From NCBI RefSeq assembly GCF_000485595.1, contig NW_014577142.1:440602-496330 (forward strand): a stretch of DNA of 55,729 bases. Reading direction: 5' to 3'. Source of the DNA: Priapulus caudatus. Its lineage: Eukaryota; Priapulida; Priapulimorpha; Priapulimorphida; Priapulidae. Shown piece by piece: positions 14,201 to 24,024 of the stretch (positions are counted from its first letter, which is position 1; the number at the start of each line of letters is the position of its first letter). The notes below the pieces were generated by a model. The model was not told where the DNA came from, searched no databases, and saw only the letters and a program-made list of their open reading frames with translations. The position numbers were made by a program, and so were the translations under genes.

Positions 14201-16223
14201 GCCAGGTAGGTGTGGGATGTGCAGAGGTAGATGATGGCCAGGTACTGGTGTGGGTGTGGCGAGGTAGAGACTGGCCAGGTAGGGGGTGAGGGTTGGCAGA
14301 GGTAGATGATGGCCAGATAGGTCGTGGAGTGTAGCAGAGGGTTAGATGATGGCCAGATAAGAGTGTGGGTGTTTGGCAGAGGTAGATGATGGCCAGATAG
14401 GTGCTGGGCTGTAGCAGAGGTAGATGGATGGCCAGATGGTGTGGGTGTGGCAGAGCGTAGATGATGGCAAGTAGGTGTGGGTGTGGCAGAGGTACGCATG
14501 ATGGCGAGATAGTGTGGGTGTGGCAGAGGTAGATGATGGCCAGATAGGTGCGTGGGTGTGGCGAGGGTCAGATGATGGCCAGATAGGTGTGGGTGTGGAG
14601 AGGTAGTAGATGATTGGCCAGGTAGGTGTGACGGTGGCCAGAGGTAGGATGATGGCCAGGTACGGTGTTGTGGGTGGGGTACATGTTGATGATGGCCAGG
14701 TAGGTGTTTTGTGGGTGGAGGTACAGAGTACGTGTATGCAGATAGGTGTGGGTGCTGGCAGAGGTAGGATGATGGCAAGATAGGTGGGGGATTGCCTGGC
14801 CAGAGGTAGAGATGGCCAGATAGGTGTGGGTGCTGGACCAGAGGTAAGATGATGGCCAGGTAGGTGTGGACTGTGGCAGGGTTCAGAATGCTGGCAGCGT
14901 AGGTTGTGGTGTTGGTGCAGCGTAGATGATGGCGCAGATAGGTGTGGGCTGTGCCATGAGAGTAGATGATGGCCAGATAGGTGTGGGTGTGGGCAAGGAT
15001 AGGATGATGCCAGGTAGGTGTGGGTGTGGCAGAGGCTACGATGATGGCCAGATAGGTGGGGTGTGGCATGAGGTAGATGATGGCAAGGTAGGCTGTGAGG
15101 TTGTGCCAGAGGTAGATGAATGGCCAGGATAGGTGTGGCAGAGGTAGGATGTGGCCAGATAGGTGTGGGGCTGTGGCAGAGATAGATGATGGCCGATAGG
15201 TGTGGGTGTGGCAGAGGTGATGATGGCAGATAGGTGTGGGTGTGCAGAGGGTTAGGATGATGGCAAGACTTATGGTGTGGGTGTGGCAAGACGGTAGTGA
15301 TGGCAGGTAGGTGTGGGTGTGGCAGAAGGCTGATGATGGCCAGAGAGGTGTGGGTTGTGGCCCAAGTTAGATGATGGCCAGATAGGTGTGGGTTGTGGCA
15401 AGAGGTAGATGATGGCAGATAGCTGTGTGGGTGTGCAAGAGAGTAAGATGATGGCAGGATAGGTGTGGGTGTGGCAGGAGGTACATGATGGCCGATAGGC
15501 TGTGGGTGTGCGCAGAGGTAGATGATGGCCAAGTAGGTGTGGGTCTTGTGTGAAGAGGTAGATGATGGCAGATAGGTGTGGGTGTGGCAGAGGTACATGA
15601 TGGCCAGATAGGTGTGGGTGTGGCAGAGGTAGATGATGGCCAGATAGGTGTGGGTGTGGCAGAGGTAGATGATGGCCAGATAGGTGTGGGTGTGGCAGAG
15701 GTAGATGATGGCCAGATAGGTGTGGGTGTGGCAGAGGTTGATGATGGCCAGATAGGTGTGGGTGTGGCAGAGGTTGATGATGGCCAGATAGGTGTGGGTG
15801 TGGCAGAGGTAGATGATGGCCAGGTAGGTGTTGTGGGTGGGGTACAGGTAGATGATGGTCAGGTAGGTGTGCGTGTAGCACAGGTAGATTATGACTAGGT
15901 AGGTGTTGATGTAAGACAATGTTTGTGATTTTAAGCAGTCTGAATCAAATTTCTGAGCGTGCAGCTAACGCAACAAGGTGGCAAAAGTATGGCCAATGAT
16001 CAACACTAGCAGTGAGTGGTACTACACTACACTACACTACACTAGGGGTGCTGTTAACTGCAATGCATGTGTGATAATGCCCATGCTGTTATTCATGCTG
16101 TAGGTCGCTGAGGAGATCTGGGTGTGCGAGAAGCAGAAGGTGACAAAGTGGAAAGGTGACATTCTCGGCTATAAAGATCACCTCAAGAAGAAGATGCTGG
16201 CAGATGAAGCCAAGCAAAAGTGA
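1707..16223 (+). CDS. ABCF2: ABCF2, ATP-binding cassette subfamily F member 2 (multi-exon, N-terminus missing)
   Basis: ABCF proteins are soluble twin-ATPase proteins without membrane segments, linked to ribosomes and translation. Twelve exons are read with GT/AG borders: 1707-1928, 3932-4120, 5284-5424, 5952-6078, 6427-6529, 6953-7048, 7578-7697, 8175-8264, 8586-8759, 11343-11492, 13853-14076, 16104-16223. Exons 1-9 join in phase without a stop. They carry the first cassette (Walker A GLNGSGKST across exons 1/2, signature FSGGWRMR across exons 3/4, Walker [13 protein letters not shown] in exon 4), the ABCF linker ([20 protein letters not shown], then [20 protein letters not shown]) and the second Walker A (GPNGAGKST, exon 9). 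Exons 10 and 11 are recognisable but broken by extra bases; exon 12 ends KQK then TGA. About 60 N-terminal residues relative to human ABCF2 (623 aa) are not seen. ABCF1 and ABCF3 are excluded because the linker and both cassettes follow ABCF2 closely. Identity is very secure; the exon 10 and 11 sequences are not. Confidence 0.95.
1955..2245. repeat. GT-rich microsatellite in ABCF2 intron 1
   Basis: Runs of (GT)n, (GTGC)n and (GAGT)n begin 26 bases after the exon 1 donor. Confidence 0.95.
2426..3023. mobile_element. hAT-type non-autonomous element (MITE)
   Basis: Ends are CAGGGCTCGAATTAA and AAATTCGAGCCCTG, forming terminal inverted repeats. An exact 8-bp direct repeat ACCCAGGA flanks it (2418-2425 and 3024-3031). 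CAGGG termini plus an 8-bp target duplication are the hAT signature. The interior holds repeated AAGGCA/GGGCA motifs and no coding capacity. Confidence 0.88.
3932..4120 (+). CDS. ABCF2: ABCF2 exon 2, Walker A of cassette 1
   Basis: The acceptor cttctag precedes GGAAGTCAACG, which completes the P-loop GSGKST. Downstream reads [19 protein letters not shown], then an acidic helical stretch ending EELAHCED. The donor is gtatga, and an inverted-repeat element begins only six bases into the intron. Confidence 0.95.
4127..4480. mobile_element. hAT-like inverted-repeat element next to a splice donor
   Basis: Ends CAGGGGTAGAAATTAAG and CTTAATTTCGCACCCTG are inverted repeats. The interior repeats GGGAGTCC/GGACTCC motifs. 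The flanks are gtatga and gtatta, a near match but not a clean 8-bp duplication. It starts six bases after the exon 2 donor of ABCF2. Confidence 0.7.
5284..5424 (+). CDS. ABCF2: ABCF2 exon 3
   Basis: It encodes [20 protein letters not shown], then [15 protein letters not shown] and the start of the signature motif (KNFSG). It runs from acceptor gtgcag to donor gtgagt and is in phase with both neighbours. Confidence 0.95.
5952..6078 (+). CDS. ABCF2: ABCF2 exon 4, signature and Walker B of cassette 1
   Basis: It encodes [16 protein letters not shown], then [20 protein letters not shown]. This holds the end of the ABC signature, Walker B with the catalytic glutamate, and the D-loop. The acceptor is ttcacag and the donor gtaag. 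Confidence 0.96.
6427..6529 (+). CDS. ABCF2: ABCF2 exon 5, H-switch of cassette 1
   Basis: It encodes [20 protein letters not shown] and [21 protein letters not shown] is the switch-histidine region. The acceptor is tttcag and the donor gtaaga. Confidence 0.95.
6953..7048 (+). CDS. ABCF2: ABCF2 exon 6, inter-cassette linker
   Basis: Exactly 32 codons: [20 protein letters not shown] followed by [12 protein letters not shown]. This is the helical ABCF linker. Both borders are in phase 0. Confidence 0.95.
7578..7697 (+). CDS. ABCF2: ABCF2 exon 7, linker
   Basis: Exactly 40 codons: [20 protein letters not shown], then [20 protein letters not shown]. The basic, alanine-rich helix is characteristic of ABCF2. 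Confidence 0.95.
8175..8264 (+). CDS. ABCF2: ABCF2 exon 8, start of cassette 2
   Basis: Thirty codons: [20 protein letters not shown], then [10 protein letters not shown]. The acceptor is attacag and the donor gtatgg. Confidence 0.95.
8586..8759 (+). CDS. ABCF2: ABCF2 exon 9, Walker A of cassette 2
   Basis: Fifty-eight codons including [19 protein letters not shown], the P-loop GPNGAGKST, and [16 protein letters not shown]. The acceptor is tttgcctaag and the donor gttcgt. Confidence 0.95.
9042..9480. repeat. AGCTC-type interspersed repeat with CGTC array
   Basis: It begins TTTTTAGCTCACC, with a short hairpin (CTTGACATCGTCAAG), and the head is repeated at 9116. A (CGTC)n array follows, then text such as gaactgtttgaccc. 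The elements at 11.8 and 50.8 kb have a similar head, so this may be a distant relative. The right end is approximate. Confidence 0.6.
10500..11290. repeat. Minisatellite with unit around GCTCTTAACACACCCGTG
   Basis: Irregular tandem copies of 17-33 bp combine GCTCTTAACACACC with GTGTTGTTTACACACC. It fills the end of ABCF2 intron 9, up to about 50 bases before exon 10. Unit spacing is ragged, consistent with poor consensus here. Confidence 0.85.
11343..11492 (+). CDS. ABCF2: ABCF2 exon 10 (noisy or broken)
   Basis: After the acceptor ttcattacag the sequence starts CACCTTCA (HLQ) and ends [10 protein letters not shown] before the donor gtatgg, as expected. In human ABCF2 the matching segment (HLQ to KQQ) is about 43 codons (129 nt). 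Here it is 150 nt, with in-frame stops and frame changes. Fragments of the expected protein appear in all three frames. I read this as base insertions from low-quality consensus rather than gene decay, because the flanking exons are intact. Confidence 0.75.
11793..13700. repeat. Interspersed repeat, copy A (partner at 50.84-51.70 kb)
   Basis: It shares an ordered series of blocks with 50843-51700: a head with ttttagct and gatgcagcttgt, a ggtcaa/gaggtgt block, ttttatggctttattgaa, ccttttga, a C-rich tract, then gttaatatagc and gcggcacttgtt-like text. The right edge is unclear because the segmental duplicate overlaps it. No coding potential seen. Confidence 0.65.
12713..12737. other. Assembly gap (25 N)
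   Basis: The motif ggtggcaggagggcgcac appears on both sides of the gap, so two overlapping contig ends were probably placed side by side without merging. Confidence 0.98.
13853..14076 (+). CDS. ABCF2: ABCF2 exon 11, signature and Walker B of cassette 2 (noisy copy)
   Basis: This is the counterpart of the clean exon at 1224-1402. It contains recognisable pieces (CAGCGATGCAGGGT, GAACCGACGAAT) with extra bases, and regains frame at [16 protein letters not shown]. It ends at CAACCAG followed by gtaggt. It must carry [10 protein letters not shown] and [14 protein letters not shown], but those are intact only in the copy at the window start. Confidence 0.8.
14077..15910. repeat. 36-bp minisatellite starting at the ABCF2 exon 11 donor
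   Basis: The unit reads gtaggtgtgggtgtggcaga then ggtagatgatggccag. About 50 copies fit the span; spacing is a clean 36 bp at 15600-15790 and ragged elsewhere. The first unit is the intron's own 5' end. Some units end CCAG|GTAGGT like the donor; most read CCAGATAGGT. Thirty-six is divisible by three and the first units stay open in the exon frame ([12 protein letters not shown]). Confidence 0.95.
16104..16223 (+). CDS. ABCF2: ABCF2 exon 12, C-terminus
   Basis: Thirty-nine codons plus [23 protein letters not shown], then [19 protein letters not shown]. It follows the acceptor atgctgtag and matches the end of ABCF2. Confidence 0.95.
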   Translation, partial: VAEEIWVCEKQKVTKWKGDILGYKDHLKKKMLADEAKQK

Positions 16224-17560
16224 ATCTTGTTCTTGTAACTGATGCATTTTCACCGAACAGACATTTCCAGCAGGTGGCGGCGACAGCTTTGCATCTAGTT
16301 TGGTGCCCTCAGGTTGTAAGCGATGGGCCAAGTGAGCGCTTCACATGCTAGTCAATCGATTGCCTTGACGTTCGTACTAGACACACTAGGGTGTAAGTTT
16401 GTTGAAAATGTGATACCTGAATCCAATCCATGAATCGATTATTTATTACCGGAATCAGAGACTCTAATAACTCAAATATGTAACATGGCTAGGGTATCTT
16501 TCACATCGTTTCGAATTATTTAAGAATCACATGCACATGACGCGGAATGTGCATAATAGCTGGTAGATGTCAACCGAGTCATGCACACATGTTGTTTTAG
16601 ACTGATGCTTTTATGTGTATGTGTAAAGCTGGGTTTATTCTGTTCTCCTTTAATCAGAATACAGGCAATGCAATTTCAACATTTTTTTCACCAATTATTC
16701 AAGTGATTGGTTGAGTTCGCCACCTTTGATTGACTGGTTGACAGGGTTACCACCTTGTAACACGTTCCATTTATCATTTGTTTGTGTTTATAAGTTAAAG
16801 AAGCAGCCAACTAGTTGGTCAGCTTTAATCAGTAAACTTCCACGTTCCCAGTAATTTAACTCGCTTATTCAGCTGAGAACTATTTCCATCTCAGTTATTA
16901 GTGGAATCCCAGCTTAATTTCGGTCTATAATAGATTTCATGTTTATTAACGACATAACACGGTCGTTGAATTCGGTGTTTGCTATTTGTTTACCAAACTA
17001 GCTGAAATTTGACCATATGTTTACCTGTTTATGTATATAAATCCGTAATCTCACAAGAGACATATCGTAAAATACTCTTTCTTATTTCAACAACCTAGCC
17101 ATCTTTACTTAGCGAATCGATAGCATGTGATTGTACTGCTGACTTCTGATGCGTGCATATAAATAGGCGTAGAATTTCATGCATGGAATGCTGTGCAAAT
17201 GAATATGCACAAAACGGATGTGATACGTCAGGATCTCATTGTTGCATTTAGATATGTGACGATTGCTTGTGTAGGGCTCTGAGAGGTGCATCATCTACAG
17301 GTTTAATTCGTGCGATTCACGTGAATTAACCTGATGTCTTGGTATCCAATATCTGTACCGATCTTTCACTCGATTGAATTGCACTGATGTACTGCTGTGG
17401 TACCGGTGTGTACAGTCTTGATATTAATGGTGTACGACCATGATTCTCAAATGTGCAGCTGAGGTTGTCTTATGTGTGGGCATGATTGTTAGGTGCACAA
17501 CGATAAATTTCATGTACATAGCAACGGTCATCAAGTGTTCAGTGTGTGATCATCGTGTGT
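16224..17560. other. 3' flank of ABCF2, no gene seen
   Basis: No further ABCF2 coding sequence and no other gene recognised. A stretch of ordinary AT-rich flank; I see no clear polyadenylation signal close to the stop codon. Confidence 0.6.
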
Positions 17561-17564
17561 GATA

Positions 17565-17790
17565 TCATGGTCAGGTGCGAAGGCATGATTGTCAGATGTG
17601 CAGACAGGATTTTCATGTGTGCAGACATGATGGTCAGGTGTGCAAACATGATTGTCAGGTGTGAAGGCATGATTGTTAGGTGTGCAGAAATGCTTGTCTG
17701 ATGGGAAGACATGATAGTCATGTGTGCAGATGTTATAGTCGGGTGTGAAGGCATGGTTGTTAGGTGTGCAGCCATGATTCTAATGGGGTG
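17565..17790. repeat. 21-bp minisatellite
   Basis: About ten copies of a 21-bp unit like gtgtgcagacatgattgtcag. On the minus strand it reads as a seven-residue repeat (HLTIMPS), a by-product of unit length. Confidence 0.9.
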
Positions 17791-17799
17791 CAGTCCGGA

Positions 17800-18700
17800 T
17801 TCAAAAAGATACAAAATAAAAAAAATCAGAAGTGTAACCAAAGGTAATGCCAACGTGCTTAGCCAGTACAGTGCACTGACTGCGCACACGCTTGCTTTTG
17901 GTTTTGTCGTATTAATTATTTTAGGCATTGCTTTTATTTAAATATACCTATTAATTTACTGAAACCATGAGAGAAACGCATTTGAAAATCCAATAAAAAG
18001 AGTAAAAAGGCAATTTTGTGATGTTTCGTGTTTTTTTTCTCACCCTATAGTTCGCTATTATCTACTTCTGATAATATATTGAGAATTATGTCACGAATTA
18101 CAGACAACGAATCTATGCGGTGAAAATTTATTTCATGAACGGTGTTTATAATCCACCGCCTATTTGCTTTGGACCTGGAAGTAAATTCTATCAAACCAAT
18201 TCCTTCACCAAGTTCTAGTATAAGGTCTCTAGAAACACCATTTAACGTTGAAGACTCTACCTAGTGCAGTAGTGGGGAGAATACTTAAAAATATATCTCA
18301 GCTGAGGAAGCACCTACAGAGCTCAATAACCACTTCCAAATGATCAGAATAGTCGAATTATTTCAGACGGAGCATGGTTTAGAAGACCCAAACCCTTTAC
18401 TTTTAGAGAAAATCACAAAAAAACAATTTTTAATCCCTACGCGAATAGCTTAAAACCAGAATTTCAACATATTTGAACAGAAGACAATTCAATAATCATT
18501 CTGAGCTAACGATTGATGATATTGTATAAAATACAGTTCATGTCATGAGCTAGATTAGTAGATTGATTCTACTTAGATTTACTTGTCACTTCAAGATTAG
18601 AAAAATTCTTTAGAATAAAACACTTTAAACACTAGAAAAGATAGAGAAATAGTGCAAAAGGAGTTTTATATCAGAGCGATCACAGATTATATGTTCATCA
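17800..18700. other. AT-rich intergenic stretch
   Basis: Nothing recognisable. No conserved reading frame and no clear repeat structure. Confidence 0.5.
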
Positions 18701-18779
18701 TCCAACTCGGAGAACAATCATCCCCCTCATCTTGAGATTCAAAGTTTTCATCATTACCCTTATCGCAATCTTGGTCTTA

Positions 18780-21700
18780 GAACGTTGCCTTCTCGCACCA
18801 TGCTTTCTTGCAGCATTCGTCATCACAGTCACATATGTCAGTACAGACTAACCCATGTTTTCTGCAGCTACATTGGTTGTTTCCACATCCTTTCTTGCAG
18901 GCACAAGAAAGTATCTTCTGGGCAGATGTCTAAATGTCCTTGCACAGGTACCAGCTTCCCGCCACATCTCTCCCAGCCGTATTCTTCTGGCTCAAGGCTG
19001 TTCCCGAGCCATTGCTGGACCTGATGAAAAATCGTGTTGCTTTTGGGATTAAAAATTATTTAATGATTGAAGTTAAATCGACCATCTATTTTCTAAAGCA
19101 AAAAAGAGAACTGGACCTAGACCTCACCTGAAGGTAAATCCTCAGAATATGCAGTAAGCAGTAGCAGTAACTAAGCAGTAGCAGACGTAGGAGGAAGGTC
19201 CTTTAACTGAATAGCCTTCTTCCCATCCAACTTTCTCCTTTAAATCCTGAAATTAATCATGATTAAGATAATTATATTTAATTATTATAAAGGTTTTAGT
19301 AATTTCATTCATAATACTAATAGACTGTTCAATTGAACATAATATATTGCAGTCATAAACCAATCTTAAAGCAGTGTTTACTCAGTACTGTAAATTAAGT
19401 ACTCACCAAAGTCTGAGGTCCTCGAGTGAATCGTGGACACCTGGAGTGTTATAGGTAGGACAAAATGTAACTCCCAATATGCTCCACGACATCAAAATCA
19501 GGGTGCTCCTCGTACAATACGCTACATTCCAATACACTGTTGTCTTTGACAATTGCCTTTGCAAGTTTCGTCTTTCCGATGACGGCAAGTGATGAACAAT
19601 GTCTGCTCGATTAAGGCATCGAGCCATTTGTCTATCACTTTTCTTATATCAACACAGCTATTTGAAGACAGGGGGGAACATGTAGATGTTGTTGGGTGTT
19701 TTATCCATCACTGCTTTGAAGTAATGGACAAGTAACACTAACAGATCCGTGTCGTCACCTACCAGAACAGTATTACCATGCTCCACTTCTGTAATTTAGC
19801 AAGGGTAAGTGCGAAGTAAGTTCGAAGAGTAGTGCTTCTACTGGCTGTCTTCTCTGGTGGCAATGATACTTTGTTGAGCTTTGGAGATACCCATCAAACA
19901 TAATGTGGATCTGAGAGTCACCAAACATGTTCCGGATGAAGGAATGATATCCATCTATTATTGTCTGGAACGTTTCTTTCTTTGTCCATCCAACACGGTG
20001 TAGAAGGGCACCACCATCCAATACGATCCTACCAACATCGCCCTTCAGTAGAGTAACTCCGACTTCAACGTCAAGTGTACACTCTTCTACAAGATACGTT
20101 GCTAAGTCTGCCTTTGCTGGCGATCTCATGTAGCCATTAACATCAAAAATGAGCATCTATAACGAGCATAACTCGTACTCCAAGCACTCCTCTAGTGTTG
20201 CATTGACTTCTTCAGATGATGCGAAGTTGAGAGCACGCTGAAACAACAGCTGGGGATCGACGTTTATACTCATAGTGGAGTCAGCAACCTTGACCACACT
20301 TTTTGAATGTATTTGAACAGCCAAAGATGCTTTCTTGATGGTTAGAGTTAGAGGATTTTGTCCTACCATTGACTCAAGAATGAGCAACCCACCATCGTAA
20401 GCTTTGTGAACATTCACTTCCTTTGGAGCTACAAGACCAGTTGCGAGATTCATCACATGTGTGTGCTTGACATTCGGATCAAACAAACATCTGTCTGAGA
20501 AGTAGTTCTCGATGAGAGTCATGTGGTTTAAATCGTGCTTCAACCGAGTACTTCCTTCTTGCTTCACCTTGACTGAGCTTTGTTCCGTAGTTCGTAAGTC
20601 AACCCCCGTCATCTCTCTTACCTTGGTGTCGATTGTACCTACTACAGGTCGGGAGAGAACCCAGATTAGATAGTTGAGCTCGTTAAAACCCCTCCCTCGA
20701 GTTAACCCGCTATTACCTTTCAGTGTTGCCATCAATGATTGTTCGATCGCTAGATCCACGGAAACACCAGCATAGGGCCTGTTACTCCTAACCACAAAGT
20801 GACCCTTCTTGAATGTTGGCACAGTCCAATCATCGAGGTTCTCCATCTCCTCGATGAACCAGTACACACACCTCGTGTATGCTCAGTGCCCTGTTGCAGC
20901 CAGGTAGGGGAGCATCAGCTTTAGAGACGTTAAGTATTCCTCAGCATGAAAGTTTCTCAGCAGAATATCATACATGTCTATATGTACGTGAGATACAGCT
21001 GGTTTGTACCCGAAGTAGAGACTGCATCTTTCACCTTATGGAGTACTTCCATGAGGTTAGCAACAACCAGTGCATCCTTCAATGTTTTTGGGTCAAATTC
21101 TGATTTATTGTTCTCCATGCGGGATGGTAGCTTCAGAGGCAGCTTCAACAGCATATGTGTCTTATTCATCCACCTGTTCTATCGGCATCTTTTTCAACAC
21201 TGATGTTGTCAGCCCGTGAGCCCTGATAGCTCTCTCGTATGACTTCCCATTCAGTATCTTCTTTACTGGCTCCTCCCCATACACAGTTGAGAATGCCTGG
21301 GCTAACCCACTGTTTTTCATGACATAGCCCATGCTTCCCAGAAAACTGCCATGGGTATGGAAGTTTCCAAGTAGCAATATCAGCTTCAGCAGCATCTCAT
21401 GCTTGACTATCATGGCAAGCTTCCAGATCGAAACCGATAATCGGTGTTCCTGGGAGCTTCAGTCTTCTGTGTCTTCTGTTATCACATAGTCAAGAGTTGT
21501 GTACATACAGTTCCAGTCGGTCGACGGTAGATCTATGATTGAGAGAAACTCCACCATGTGCTTTCCTGGAATAGCATTCCCTTCAGTTACTACATGCATT
21601 ACTCCTGATATCTGGGGTGGTTTAGTATTCAGGATAGAGGAGCTCACTCTTAGGTAGTCGATAAGCCCAGACGATGTTTGTGTCATAAGTCTACTTATAT

Positions 21701-21845
21701 CTATCTTTTCATTCAAGACAAGTCCTTTGATTGTCTTTTCCTTGTCTCGGGGATAGGTCTTTATAGTAATAGACCTCTTTAATATCTCATCATTTCCACA
21801 ATCAGACACTATCTGAAAACTATGCTGCCGTCTCAGTAACAACAA
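18780..21845 (-). pseudogene. Degenerate copy of an invertebrate multi-copy gene with XPG/FEN1-like nuclease core and Cys-rich tail
   Basis: Read on the minus strand, the pieces keep the order of a large uncharacterised family found in many copies in invertebrate genomes. An N-terminal part holds DWNCMYTTLDYVI and GNFHTHGSFLGSMGYVMKNS. Then come YLTSLKLMLPYLAATGH and ATLKGNSGLTRGRGFNEL. The nuclease-like part holds GGALLHRVGW, HIMFDGY (about 19.9 kb) and VLVGDDTDLLVLL (about 19.76 kb), with an IGKTKLAKAIVKDNSVL stretch where FEN1-type proteins have their helix-hairpin region. The tail has WLGNSLEPEEYGW, then a cysteine block CACKKGCGNNQCSCRKHG (18.8-18.93 kb). The parts lie in different frames with several shifts, and a TGA interrupts at 20883-20885. 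Some shifts could be assembly errors or introns. Family function is unknown; a transposon-like spread is likely. I recognise the family from its motifs, not a named gene. Confidence 0.65.
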
Positions 21846-21849
21846 TGAT

Positions 21850-22454
21850 TACTGAATTGTTTTGTTTTGATCATATATGTTGAAATTCGACGAAATAATT
21901 CACACGAAAATACGACTAGATCTTCAAGGACACACTGTTCACACACTTAACACCTCGGTACATGAGTAAAATAGACCAATATAGTTTTGATATATATATA
22001 TATATATGCGAGCTATATTCGGACTTTTTTCATGGAAAAGCACTTGGCACTTATATAAAATGCAACGTATGCATCTTCGATGCGTGCCCAAATGGTTTTA
22101 CTGTGGCAGGTGGTTGTACGGGTACACATGCAGCACAGTCAGGAAGCTTGTGACCGCACACACTACTACATAACGTTGAGCTAATATTCCAGCAACATTC
22201 GTGCAGCAATACAGTTTACACAGATTTTATCTAAACACTCTTTATTTAAACAGCTCCAAGTTCAAGCGAGGTTTCTCAAGAAACCTTGCTTCCAACGTGC
22301 ACACAATGTGGGTGATGTGCAATTGTTTTCCATACGTCGAAGACATTTAAAATGGAAGACTACGGTTACCTGTTGTGCATACATATAGCCAGACACCCAG
22401 TATTGGCTTGCTGTCTAACCTCAGCATCTAGATTTGCTATAGCCAAGAATCTGC
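21850..22454. other. Intergenic, no gene seen
   Basis: AT-rich with a short TA run near 21990. No coding exon or clear repeat recognised. Confidence 0.5.
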
Positions 22455-22505
22455 ACACAGACACACAGACACACAGACACACACATACACACACACACAC
22501 GCGCG
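22455..22505. repeat. CA microsatellite
   Basis: A (CACA/GACACA)n run just before an inverted-repeat element. Confidence 0.9.
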
Positions 22506-22524
22506 CACAGTGATGCCAGAGGCG

Positions 22525-22896
22525 TGTTCAACAGAGCGAACGCTTGCGTGCGCTCGCCTTCGGAACGACACTGCATGGTCAGGTTCCCGAGGCTGTTCGC
22601 GCAGCGCGCAATTTGTTTTCAAGATGGCAACGGGCAATCTGGCGAATGCGAATCTAACACTTCTGACTTTGGGAAATTACAATTGGGAAGGCGCAATTAC
22701 AATCATGGGCAATGGGTCGAAATAAGGCATATCAATTTCGTCTGCTAATTCGTTTTTAAAACAGTACTTGTTCGAAGACGCGATTAAAATCTACTGAGGA
22801 AGCCGCCATCTTGGATAAAGCGAGGGCCCGGTGTTGTTCAAGTGGCGCTGTGCTCGTGCTGCGAGCGTTCGCTGCGAGCGTTCGCGCTGTTGAACA
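22525..22896. mobile_element. Inverted-repeat element (MITE), 372 bp
   Basis: The left end TGTTCAACAGAGCGAACGCT mirrors the right end AGCGTTCGCGCTGTTGAACA with one mismatch. No clear target duplication and no coding capacity. Flanking sequence is ordinary intergenic DNA. Confidence 0.78.
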
Positions 22897-22899
22897 TGG

Positions 22900-23856
22900 C
22901 TCAGGACTCGATGCAGCATCCAGGGATGCACTGTGCCCTGGATTGTGGCAAAAATTAAAAGCAGACGTCTAATAATTGTAAATGATACTACAATAAATAA
23001 AATAAATACAATAAATATTACAGCAAAATTATCTCTTTCGCCTAATAAAGCAAATACTATCCTAATATGGTTTCTATATTTAAACTTTTTTAAAGTGTAT
23101 CACTCACTCAAGCCCAAATTATATACCCCCACCACCTAATGAAAATATAATCAAGTTTTGGATATGGATGAAGTAAACCAATCTAAAAATCTAAGAGCTA
23201 GAGCTATTCACCTGCTTAAAACTATAAAACTATAATCACGAGGAAAACGCAATAAGAAGCTCAGTCACAAGACACATAATTTGCACCACATATTACGATA
23301 AACCAGTCTACATCTACCTACTCTCCCATGTAGCTAGGTCAAATTCAAATGCATGTTGAGCAGTTCAAAGCCAGCAACGCTATAAATACACGTATAGTAA
23401 TTATGATGCCCCTGGCTGTTTCGATTGCCAAAGAAAAATGCCTGATTATATGTGAGCCTTGGAACTTTCCTTGATGTCGCATCACGTGCTTAAGGTGTTA
23501 TTCACTTGGAAATTGCGCTGTCTCCCTTGATATTAAATGCACATGAGGCAAGTCTTCTATTTGGTCACGGTGCACATGACACTGAAGGTTTCCCATAATC
23601 CTACAAATCTTCAACTAGCAATCGTACAAAGCAGAAGCAAATAGGCTATATTTTTACAAGCTAGCAATCGAATAAAAAATAAATAAATGTTTAGCCTACA
23701 CTTTTAGACGATATCATTATTGACTTACAGAGCAGGTGTCAAACGGCTAGAGACTCATGGCATCTGCAACAATTGCTCTTGATCAGAGACTATGAAAAGA
23801 CAAGTAGCTATGTGAAATTTAAATGACAGACGGTAAAGGCAGACTGACGACCGCTG
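22900..23856. other. 3' flank of the CCDC177-like gene
   Basis: AT-rich. No exon, RNA gene or repeat that I can support. Confidence 0.5.
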
Positions 23857-24024
23857 CTAGCCAATGGTAAGCGTGGACAGATTTCTAGCCACATTCTGGA
23901 TGGATGGAGATTGCAGAGTGATCCTCGCATTATGTTCTGCTTGTCTCAGCTTCCTGTCAAACGACTCTGACCGTACTTGAATCGACTCCCTCAGCGCTGA
24001 CATGGAGTGTGCTATTGCTCGCTT
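23857..24024 (-). CDS. CCDC177: CCDC177-like, last exon
   Basis: KRAIAHSMSALRESIQVRSE, SFDRKLRQAEHNARITLQSP, then NVARNLSTLTIG and TAG. The ALRES..RSFDRK pattern resembles the vertebrate CCDC177 C-terminus. Confidence 0.75.
   Translation of the reverse strand, partial: KRAIAHSMSALRESIQVRSESFDRKLRQAEHNARITLQSPSIQNVARNLSTLTIG

Noticed and set aside
14077-15910. CRISPR array
   Set aside because: Units are contiguous with no unique spacers, and the genome is eukaryotic.
14044-15919. Long minus-strand reading frames of 341 and 525 codons
   Set aside because: They are translations of the 36-bp minisatellite ([12 protein letters not shown] repeats); the unit length is divisible by three, so frames stay open by chance.
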